Source: Alphaproteobacteria bacterium (lineage in GTDB: Bacteria; Pseudomonadota; Alphaproteobacteria; RF32; CAG-977). From it: a stretch of 26,441 nt of DNA. The translations under genes and the position numbers were made by a program. The notes under the pieces were generated by a model, which ran no database searches, was not told the origin of the DNA, and saw only the letters and a program-made list of their open reading frames with translations. The DNA lies in contig JAFVEJ010000220.1 of the NCBI GenBank assembly GCA_017476085.1, forward strand, positions 1-26,441, given 5' to 3'. Of this stretch, positions 1 through 7,023 are shown one piece after another (within the stretch, counting starts at the first letter, position 1; every line of letters begins with the position of its first letter).

Positions 1-210
1 ACTACTTGTCCTTTTTATCTGATAAACATCGAAAAAAATCAAGTCCTTTCTAAAAAAGGAGATGCCATTCCGAATAAAACAGAAACTCGTCATTTTTACG
101 CTGAACACAAGATGAGTCAGCTCCCGTCCCAAGAATTGAAAAAAACTCATAGACTGCTAAAAAAGAAAAAACATCTTTCGCGCGCTCAGCACAGAGTTCT
201 CCGGTTATAA
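1..210 (+). CDS. C-terminal end of an unidentified protein (partial, enters from the left)
   Basis: Frame 1 is open from the first base to a TAA at 208-210, giving about 69 residues with no start inside the window. The stop is followed at once by an intrinsic terminator hairpin, as expected at the end of a real gene. The tail is strongly basic, with a KKKKK-like stretch, several His and Arg, and a final VLRL. I recognise no domain in the visible part. It could also be a chance open frame, since 69 codons is short; the terminator right behind the stop is the main support. Orientation is convergent with the next gene. Confidence 0.5.
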   Translation, partial: TTCPFYLINIEKNQVLSKKGDAIPNKTETRHFYAEHKMSQLPSQELKKTHRLLKKKKHLSRAQHRVLRL

Positions 211-240
211 AAAACGGAGCCAAACGGCTCCGTTTTTTTT
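211..240. terminator. Bidirectional rho-independent terminator
   Basis: Stem AAAACGGAGCC (211-221), loop AAAC, stem GGCTCCGTTTT (226-236), followed by T's on the plus strand. A matching A run on the left gives a T tract when read on the minus strand. It sits between the stop at 210 and the minus-strand stop at 242, so it can serve both convergent transcripts. Confidence 0.85.
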
Positions 241-241
241 A

Positions 242-988
242 TCAAAGCATATGTCCGAGGAAATACGGCAGCTGAACACGCCAGGCCGGCCAATCATGCG
301 GCACGTCATAGCCCCAATAGTCAACCCAAGCGTTAATGCCTTTGGAACGCAAAATGCCATCCATAACGCGCGTATCGTGCAGACATTCGTTTTCCCACGC
401 GCCTTGTCCGACGGAAATCACAATATCGGAACGATTATAAAGATCTATTGTGTCCCGATCATTCATTCCCGGCAGGTATTCCATCGGAGAATTAAAATAA
501 ATCCCCGGTTCATCACAATCGCCGAAGAAAGAACGAATACTGTACAATCCGCTTTGCGCAAGCACGGCATCAAAAATATCCGGACGACGGAAAAAGAAAT
601 TCGCCGCATGCAAAGCGCCCATAGAACACCCTGTCGTCATCATACCGCCGGCGCGATAGTTGCTGCACATTGCGTTCATATCCATCGCCCAAGGAACGAC
701 TTCTTCACAAACATAGTTGAAATACTGTTCAAAACGCCACAAACGGTCTCCGGGCCAATCGGCACAGACGAATGTTTCCCAATCCAAACCGTCAACGCAG
801 AAAAACTGAGCGCGTCCTTCCTCTATAAATCCGGACGCGGCATCAATCATACCGAAATCTTCGTATTCATAGAAGCGGCCGCACTGAGACGGAAAAACCA
901 GAATCGGCTTTCCCGCATGTCCATAGACCTTCAATCTCATATCACGTCCCAAAGACGGACTGTATTCCTTATAGTATTCAATCTTCAT
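242..988 (-). CDS. Alpha/beta-hydrolase fold protein, putative esterase (COG4947-like)
   Basis: 248 aa, no signal peptide. The nucleophile elbow G-C-S-M-G lies at residues 120-124, making Ser122 the likely nucleophile. His231 in a V-P-H-D-W context near the C-terminus fits the catalytic His. The overall order (short N-terminal strands, VFPSQ near 31-35, elbow near 120, His near 231) matches the putative esterase superfamily of small cytosolic hydrolases; the substrate is unknown. Its ATG overlaps the stop of the upstream ATP-grasp gene by one base (TGATG), so the two are translationally coupled and probably act on the same metabolite, for example one forming and one cleaving an amide or ester. 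That last step is inference. Family call fairly sure, specific activity not. Confidence 0.75.
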   Translation of the reverse strand: MKIEYYKEYSPSLGRDMRLKVYGHAGKPILVFPSQCGRFYEYEDFGMIDAASGFIEEGRAQFFCVDGLDWETFVCADWPGDRLWRFEQYFNYVCEEVVPWAMDMNAMCSNYRAGGMMTTGCSMGALHAANFFFRRPDIFDAVLAQSGLYSIRSFFGDCDEPGIYFNSPMEYLPGMNDRDTIDLYNRSDIVISVGQGAWENECLHDTRVMDGILRSKGINAWVDYWGYDVPHDWPAWRVQLPYFLGHML

Positions 989-2172
989 CAGTATTTTTCC
1001 TGAACAAACTTAATAATTTCGTCCGTTTTCTTCTGATTATCGGCGCGCATCAGATACATATGATCCCCCATAACAGGAGCGAAAATCGCATCCACATCAT
1101 GGTACTGCATCAGATTTTCCCCATACTTTTCCAGAATTTCTTCATGAGAATGAACGTAATTAAAGTTGTCTTTTCGAGCAACGTAAATACCGATGTACTT
1201 TTTATCGGTCGGCTGATACAGCTTGTCGTGGACAATCATATCGGCATACATCTGATAAACATCGGTGTCGTGTTCATAATTCATCAATTCGGGCATACAG
1301 CCGCCGGGCGGACGCATATTGACTTCCAACGCGACGTAATCGCCTTTTTTGCCGAGACCTTTTTTATCTTCATATAATTTGAAAAATTCAAAATGGAAGA
1401 AACGAGCCGTCGTGTTAAAAGAAGCCAATACAGCTCTGCCCGCTTTTTCCAGCTTCGGATCAATTTTCAAAACGGAATAATAACGCAAGTCATCTCCGGC
1501 GTTGACTGTTTCGGCAACATTTTCCGGGAAAATATGGCTGGTCATAAAGATCGGTTCGTTTTCATAGTTTGCGATACCGTCGAACGTGACAATCAAACCG
1601 TTGACGAATTCTTCCATCACATACGGGACGGAAGGATAATTATCATAAAAACGGTTAAACTCCTCGTCATTATGGATGGAATAAGACGCATACGCTCCGA
1701 CACCGATATCCGGCTTGACGAAAACAGGGTAACCGACTTCTTTGACGAACTTTTTGCCTTCTTCGCGTGTTGTCACACAATGGCAGCGCGCCGAAGGAAC
1801 GCCCGCTTTTTCAAAGTGGTTTTTCATCAAATACTTGCGTTTGCTTTCAAGAACTTCAGGATACTTTGTTCCTTCGATATTAAAGTCCGTGCGTAAACGG
1901 GCATCCGTTTCCAGCCAGTATTCATTAAAAGATTCAAGTCTGTCGATTCGGCCGTATTTGTGAATAAAATAAGCGACGGCACGCATCACTTCATCATAAT
2001 TTTCCATATTATCAACACGATAATATTCGGTCAGGGATTCTTTAAGCTGCGGCGTTAAAGAATCATACGGGGAATCGGCGATTCCCAAAACATTGACGCC
2101 CATTTTTTTCAGGCGATCCGCAAAGTTCACATAATGTGTCGGAAAATGCGGAGAAAGGAAAACAAAATTCAC
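988..2172 (-). CDS. ATP-grasp domain carboxylate-amine ligase-like protein
   Basis: 394 aa. A Rossmann-like N-terminal region (residues 1-110) precedes an ATP-grasp core. The core has V-F-V-K-P with Lys153, a glycine loop at 155-160, the adenine-contact segment V-M-E-E-F near 185-189, F-H-F-E-F with Glu262, and the metal-binding A-L-E-V-N-M-R-P-P-G-G with Glu283 and Asn285. Such proteins join a carboxylate to an amine or thiol with ATP through an acyl-phosphate. The substrate cannot be read from sequence. The start is GTG at 2172, supported by AGGAG eight bases upstream; no ATG fits as well. It is the first gene of a two-gene unit with the hydrolase and is divergent from galU. Confidence 0.8.
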   Translation of the reverse strand: MNFVFLSPHFPTHYVNFADRLKKMGVNVLGIADSPYDSLTPQLKESLTEYYRVDNMENYDEVMRAVAYFIHKYGRIDRLESFNEYWLETDARLRTDFNIEGTKYPEVLESKRKYLMKNHFEKAGVPSARCHCVTTREEGKKFVKEVGYPVFVKPDIGVGAYASYSIHNDEEFNRFYDNYPSVPYVMEEFVNGLIVTFDGIANYENEPIFMTSHIFPENVAETVNAGDDLRYYSVLKIDPKLEKAGRAVLASFNTTARFFHFEFFKLYEDKKGLGKKGDYVALEVNMRPPGGCMPELMNYEHDTDVYQMYADMIVHDKLYQPTDKKYIGIYVARKDNFNYVHSHEEILEKYGENLMQYHDVDAIFAPVMGDHMYLMRADNQKKTDEIIKFVQEKY

Positions 2173-2381
2173 GATATCAACTCCTGATTTTTTTCAGTTC
2201 TTTGATTTTAACTTTTTGCATTTTTCCCTTTAAGGGACAATATTTTTATCCGGTTTTTTTTCAACCACGCTTAAATTGGCAATCTCTAAGGCTGTTGTCA
2301 ATTTATTTTTATATTTTCTTTATCTGAAAGAATAGGGTAAAACAAAAAAAATCTCTCTTCACTTCTTATAAGGAGTTACTA

Positions 2382-3254
2382 ATGACCGTTCGTATTCGCA
2401 AAGCAGTCTTTCCCGTCGGCGGATTGGGAACCAGATTTTTACCGGCGACTAAAGCTATGCCAAAAGAAATGCTGCCGGTTGTGGACAAGCCTTTGATTCA
2501 ATACGCGGTCGAAGAAGCCGCCGCCGCGGGAATCGAACATTTTATTTTTGTTACGGGACATGGCAAAACGGCGATCGAAGATCATTTCGATTCGAATGTT
2601 AATCTGGAAACGTTGCTTAAAAAGAACGGCAACACGGATCTTCTGAACTTTTTAAAAGACTGCACGTTTGATTCGGGCAAAATATCTTATACCCGCCAAA
2701 GCGAACCTAAAGGTTTGGGACATGCCGTCTGGTGCGCGCGCGATCTGGTCGGGGACGAACCGTTCGCCGTTCTGCTGCCGGACGATTTATTCCACTGCAA
2801 AACGCCTTGTTTAAAGCAAATGATTCAAGAATATCCGAAAACGGCCGGCAATTTGGTTGCGATTGAAGAGGTTCCTCAAAATCAGACTTCCCGTTACGGC
2901 ATTTTAAGCATTGCTTCCGATGACGGCAAACTGGTACGGGTTAATGGCATGGTCGAAAAACCGGCTCCCGAAAAAGCCCCTTCGCGATACGCCATTATGG
3001 GGCGTTATATTTTGTCACCGGAAATTTTCACGGAACTGAACAAACAGAAAGCCGGCGCAAAAGGCGAGATTCAGCTGACGGACGCAATGGCGGATACATT
3101 GGACAGAGTGCCCTTTCATGGAATGCGTTTTGAAGGAAAGCGCTTCGACTGCGGGAACAAGATCGGATTTTTAATGGCCAATATCGAATTTGCGCTTGAT
3201 CGCCCCGATTTGGCCGACGAATTTAAAGCGGCGCTGAAAACGTTGTCTTTTTAA
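2382..3254 (+). CDS. galU: UTP--glucose-1-phosphate uridylyltransferase
   Basis: 290 aa, the usual length for bacterial GalU. It makes UDP-glucose from UTP and glucose-1-phosphate, feeding cell-envelope polysaccharide and glycolipid synthesis in the cytosol. The nucleotide-binding signature runs through residues 9-30 (V-F-P-V-G-G-L-G-T-R-F-L-P, then T-K-A-x-P-K-E-M). The lower part has V-E-K-P and G-E-I-Q-L-T-D, typical of the sugar-phosphate pocket. The ATG is preceded by AAGGAG about seven bases upstream. An MFS gene follows after 13 bases, so the two are probably co-transcribed. Confidence 0.95.
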   Translation: MTVRIRKAVFPVGGLGTRFLPATKAMPKEMLPVVDKPLIQYAVEEAAAAGIEHFIFVTGHGKTAIEDHFDSNVNLETLLKKNGNTDLLNFLKDCTFDSGKISYTRQSEPKGLGHAVWCARDLVGDEPFAVLLPDDLFHCKTPCLKQMIQEYPKTAGNLVAIEEVPQNQTSRYGILSIASDDGKLVRVNGMVEKPAPEKAPSRYAIMGRYILSPEIFTELNKQKAGAKGEIQLTDAMADTLDRVPFHGMRFEGKRFDCGNKIGFLMANIEFALDRPDLADEFKAALKTLSF

Positions 3255-3267
3255 AGAAAGTAAAAAA

Positions 3268-4416
3268 ATGTCATTTTTTTCAAATAAGGACTTGAATTTC
3301 CTGAATGCTCATTACGGCATGCGCGCAATGGGCTGGGAAATGTGTTCAATGTTCACATTGGCTTATCTGTATAAACAGGGGTTGTCTTTACCGCTGGCCT
3401 TTATTGTTTACGCCGGTATGCTGTTGGCTCGCCCGCTGACCAGACCGTTGTCCTTGTGGCTTTGCCTGAAAAAGGGGACTCATTTCACTTTGATGATCGG
3501 GACGATCGCTTTCGCCTGCCGTTATCCCGCGATGTTGCCGATCAAAGGATTGAGCTGGGCTTTGGTGCCGTTTATGCTGATTTCCGGATTGGCGGATTCG
3601 CTGTATTGGGTTCCGTATCACAACTATTTTGCTTCTGTCGGCGATACGAAAGACAGAGGTTCCAGCGTTGGCATCCGCGAAGCGATCGCCACCGTCGTCG
3701 CCGTTATCGGCCCCGTTTTCGGCGGCCTTTTGTTGGCCGTTGATCCGCTTTACGCGTTTATGCTGCCGTTCGTTCTGACGCTTCTGTCCGTTCTGCCTTT
3801 GATGAAAACGCCGTCCCTACCGGTTCCGGCAAAACCGACAAAGGAAGAAAAAAAGAATATCGATCCGTTCGGCTTCATCGTCTTCATCGGCGATGGCCTG
3901 TTCTTTCAGGCCGGCACGGTATGGCCATTGATCGTCTTTATGATTCTCAGCGAAAATTACGGGAATTTCGGTTTCATTCTCGCTTTGGCGGCGTTTTTCA
4001 GGGCGACGGGGTGTATGTTGTTCGGCAAACTAATTGATAAAGGAAACGGTTCTCTGATCTGCTTTATCGGATACGGACTGCATATCGTCGTTCTGACGGT
4101 TCGCGGATTTTTCGCCTATACGGTTCCCGTCGTCATCGCCTGCGACTTTTTCGCCGCCATCGCGTATTGTTTTTCGATACCGGGGCTGATGACGGCCGTT
4201 TACAACGCCACGAAACGCACGTCCCATCCGCTTTATTTCACCTATCATACGGAATTCGGATGGGATATCGGTGCCGTTTCCGCTATGCTGATATGCGCCG
4301 GATTGACGGCCGCCGGCATCAATCTGCGCTGGGGACTGGTTATTGCCGTCGCCGGTGCCGCGCTGAAAATATTCGTTCTTGACCGTTATTACCGGAAACG
4401 GAACATTCCTTCTTAA
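3268..4416 (+). CDS. MFS-type transporter, substrate unknown
   Basis: 382 aa, almost entirely hydrophobic, with about ten to twelve predicted membrane segments in two halves. The halves are separated by a charged loop near residues 185-200 (PAKPTKEEKKN). The loop after the second segment has L-A-R-P-L-T-R-P, resembling the MFS motif-A position but not canonical. The sequence G-L-A-D-S-L-Y-W-V-P-Y-H near residue 110 is reminiscent of MFS proteins with a YW-P motif. Substrate cannot be inferred. It follows galU by 13 bases with a weak AAAGAAAG Shine-Dalgarno. Its stop TAA and the TAA of the opposing RDD gene share the palindrome TTAA at 4413-4416. Confidence 0.75.
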   Translation: MSFFSNKDLNFLNAHYGMRAMGWEMCSMFTLAYLYKQGLSLPLAFIVYAGMLLARPLTRPLSLWLCLKKGTHFTLMIGTIAFACRYPAMLPIKGLSWALVPFMLISGLADSLYWVPYHNYFASVGDTKDRGSSVGIREAIATVVAVIGPVFGGLLLAVDPLYAFMLPFVLTLLSVLPLMKTPSLPVPAKPTKEEKKNIDPFGFIVFIGDGLFFQAGTVWPLIVFMILSENYGNFGFILALAAFFRATGCMLFGKLIDKGNGSLICFIGYGLHIVVLTVRGFFAYTVPVVIACDFFAAIAYCFSIPGLMTAVYNATKRTSHPLYFTYHTEFGWDIGAVSAMLICAGLTAAGINLRWGLVIAVAGAALKIFVLDRYYRKRNIPS

Positions 4417-5390
4417 TTTTCCGCCGCCGGAACCGAAGTTAAAAAAATCTGCAGCTGTGTCATATAATTATCATACTGGCGAGCCATTTCAGCTTCTTCG
4501 AAAACAGGGCGGCCGTTGATAATCTGATATTTGTTTTTCTCTTCAGATTTAAAAAAGTCCAAAATATTTTCAAACAAGCCGACTCTCATGCTTTCCGTAA
4601 ATAAAAACCTGTCCAGCTTTTCAAAAAACAGATCGGCCTGATCCTGCCGGAGTTTTTTCCATCCGCCTTCAGGCATTTTGTCAACTTGCGTTTGCACAGC
4701 GTCTTTTAACAGAATGATTTCCTCTCGTTGATATTGCAGCCGTTTTTGAATAGCCGACAACGCTTCTGCCGTCTGTTCGGCGGCCTGAGGAGACAAAACG
4801 GATTCTTCGGACAAAGCCCGCACCATTTGCGGACGGATTTCTTCAAAATACGGCGTTAAGATATTATTTTCCAAAGAAGCAAAGTCCGGCTCTCTGTATA
4901 AAAAAGCTATTCTGGCAGTCATAAAATATCCCGAAGCCAGAAAAATCAAAAAACAAGCCAGCACAATTTTATCCGCCAGCGTTGTTTTTACAAACCGAAC
5001 ATCATCGGGAACAGCAGAATCCCACGGGATTGATTTGCCTTTAACCGCCCGAAAAAAAACATAAGCGGGCAAAATCAAAGAAATATACGGCAGGAATAAT
5101 CCCATTCCGACGCCAAAAACCAAAAAAGCCCGTTTAAAAGACTTTAAAAAAGGCAGCTTTTCACCGTTTTGACCAAAAACATAAATTCCCGTCAATCTTT
5201 TTCCCGCCGTCGTTGCAAAGCAAGAAATCAACAAAGCTTCGATAAAAAGATATATCCAAAACGCCGCATAAAAAATCAGGGACGGATTTGCAACGCTTCC
5301 GATTTTGTCTCCCAAAACGGAAACTGTCAGCATTCCCCAAAGTAAATAATCAATCAGGCGGGCTATGGTGCGCCGCAAAAAACAAACCAT
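4413..5390 (-). CDS. RDD-family membrane protein with long cytosolic tail
   Basis: 325 aa. Residues 1-150 carry the RDD domain: R-R-T-I-A-R-L-I-D near residues 6-14, then T-T-A-G-K-R-L-T-G-I-Y-V near 61-72, with about four membrane segments. A further hydrophobic segment lies near 140-160, followed by about 165 mostly polar residues with helical, coiled-coil-like character (many Gln and Glu around 195-240). The tail is an unusual extension over a typical RDD protein and has no domain I know. Function of the family is unsettled; some members are proposed ion exchangers. It lies 51 bases downstream of the ClC gene on the same strand, with GGGGAG before its ATG, so it is likely co-transcribed. 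Confidence 0.7.
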   Translation of the reverse strand: MVCFLRRTIARLIDYLLWGMLTVSVLGDKIGSVANPSLIFYAAFWIYLFIEALLISCFATTAGKRLTGIYVFGQNGEKLPFLKSFKRAFLVFGVGMGLFLPYISLILPAYVFFRAVKGKSIPWDSAVPDDVRFVKTTLADKIVLACFLIFLASGYFMTARIAFLYREPDFASLENNILTPYFEEIRPQMVRALSEESVLSPQAAEQTAEALSAIQKRLQYQREEIILLKDAVQTQVDKMPEGGWKKLRQDQADLFFEKLDRFLFTESMRVGLFENILDFFKSEEKNKYQIINGRPVFEEAEMARQYDNYMTQLQIFLTSVPAAEN

Positions 5391-5441
5391 TTTTTCTCCC
5401 CGTTTCTTGCTTTATCGGAAACAGAGTAGCGCTTTTTGGTT

Positions 5442-6758
5442 TTATCCTCCAGATTTTTGTTTGCTTTCCGAATTTGGAATCGGATTGATACGCCAACTTT
5501 TTTTGTCGTGCGGATCGGCTAAAACAAAATCATCCGATTTCGGCCGAACAAGAATTTGCGTCGGATACAAACTATGCGCTCCGGAACTCATATAACTGAC
5601 GATGCAAACCACTCCGGCGAACGGCGCGACGGAAGCTCCGAACAGCTCTGTTGCCAGAAAAACCGCCGCGATCGGTGTGTTGACCGCGCCGGCGACGCAT
5701 CCGACAAACCCCAATGCGCCGAAAAAAGCGATATCCAATCCGAAAAGCTGAGCAAACAAAGCTCCCGCCGCAGCGCCGATATAAAAAGTCGGCGTCAGTA
5801 CGCCGCCCGATCCGCCGCCGGAAAGCGTCACGCCCAATAAAAAAGATTTGAGAATAAAGGCATACCAAACAACCGATTTTCCCGACAAAACGGAATTTAA
5901 GCCTTTTTCCCCCATTCCTAACGGAGCGTCGCCAAAGAAGAAAACAACCGTCAGAATCACAGCTGAAGCAATAAGACTTTTTCCCCAATCCGGCAAAAAT
6001 ATCTTTTTAAAAAGAGACATCACGCCGTCTGTCAGCTTGATATGGCAAATGCAGACCGCTCCGAAAAAAATCGCGGCCAAAAGACACCATTCCAGCACCT
6101 CCGGTGTCAGGGAAGGAATGACAATATTATATAGAGTGTACGGAACATGCATTTGAAGACAAACCATATAAGAAACGACGGCACTGATCAAAGCCGGCAG
6201 CAACGCCGGATAAAATACTTCTCCGACGAACAAAACTTCCACCCCGAAAACGGCCCCCGCGACCGGCGCGCCGAAAACAGCGGACAAAGCCGCCGATACG
6301 CCGCAGACAACAAGTTTTTTTCTTTCTTTGACCGTCAATTTAAACAAACGGGACAATTCCGACATCAGGCCCGCTCCGACTTGAACGCTGGGCCCTTCCG
6401 TACCGACGACGGCGCCCGGTGCCAAAGTAAAAATCGTTGAAAGAATTTTGATCGGCACAACGCAAAAAGGAATAAAGGCTTCCTTATAATGAATCGCCGA
6501 AATAACTTTGTCCGTCCCATGGCCCGCGGCCTGAGGCGCCAAATACTTAATCGAAAACAAACTTACCAGCAATCCGGCAGGAATTAAAGCATACCGCCAT
6601 TCCGACAAAGAATCGACCCAATCAATCGCCCGATATAAAATGATTAAAAACAATCCGACGGCACAACCGACGACAATGCCGCAGACAACAGCCAAAAACA
6701 GCCATTTTATGAACCCTCTGAACAAAATTTCTTCGTCGTATATTTCCTGATTGTCCAT
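5442..6758 (-). CDS. ClC-type chloride channel/transporter
   Basis: 438 aa, the length of a bacterial ClC without CBS domains, with the expected run of hydrophobic helices. The G-T-E-G-P motif at 119-123 supplies the gating glutamate (Glu121, equivalent to Glu148 of E. coli ClC-ec1). G-G-G-S-G-G-V-L-T-P near residue 315 is the second chloride-binding loop. Aligned to ClC-ec1 by eye, the inner proton glutamate (Glu203) falls on Val in the segment V-F-G-V-E-V, and the G-S-G-I-P loop reads G-H-G-T-D. The first change is shared with channel-type ClCs, so exchange stoichiometry should not be assumed. It is the first gene of a unit with the RDD protein and is divergent from the gene at 7024. Confidence 0.9.
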   Translation of the reverse strand: MDNQEIYDEEILFRGFIKWLFLAVVCGIVVGCAVGLFLIILYRAIDWVDSLSEWRYALIPAGLLVSLFSIKYLAPQAAGHGTDKVISAIHYKEAFIPFCVVPIKILSTIFTLAPGAVVGTEGPSVQVGAGLMSELSRLFKLTVKERKKLVVCGVSAALSAVFGAPVAGAVFGVEVLFVGEVFYPALLPALISAVVSYMVCLQMHVPYTLYNIVIPSLTPEVLEWCLLAAIFFGAVCICHIKLTDGVMSLFKKIFLPDWGKSLIASAVILTVVFFFGDAPLGMGEKGLNSVLSGKSVVWYAFILKSFLLGVTLSGGGSGGVLTPTFYIGAAAGALFAQLFGLDIAFFGALGFVGCVAGAVNTPIAAVFLATELFGASVAPFAGVVCIVSYMSSGAHSLYPTQILVRPKSDDFVLADPHDKKSWRINPIPNSESKQKSGG

Positions 6759-6951
6759 AGCGTTTCCCCCGTTGAAACAAATTTAGCCGAATCACCGAAA
6801 ACGACAAAGATGGCATTCCGGCCATAAACAGAAGCTGTCGCCGGAAACAAATCCTTTTTCGTTAAACAAAAAAATCGTATATTTGGCTGAAACAAAGGAA
6901 TTATTAAAAAATACTTTCTAAAAATTTTTTCACATTTGTCTAAAAATTCCT

Positions 6952-6980
6952 TGACTTTTTACAAAGACCGCTTCAGTATG
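6952..6980 (+). promoter_or_regulatory. Candidate promoter for the large zincin-like gene
   Basis: TTGACT at 6952-6957, a 17-base spacer and AGTATG at 6975-6980, overlapping a TATGCAAATATAG stretch. The gene starts 44 bases downstream at 7024. The -35 is good and the -10 is mediocre. Confidence 0.45.
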
Positions 6981-7023
6981 CAAATATAGTTAAATTTTTG
7001 CTGTAAACAGGTTAGGAATCGTT

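Noticed and set aside
251..1003. A 250-codon plus-strand frame opposite the hydrolase gene
   Set aside because: The minus-strand frame has a clear GxSxG hydrolase and coupled start; the plus frame has no recognisable content.
4413..4416. TTAA shared by two convergent stops as a special signal
   Set aside because: A simple consequence of compact convergent genes; no hairpin or other structure there.
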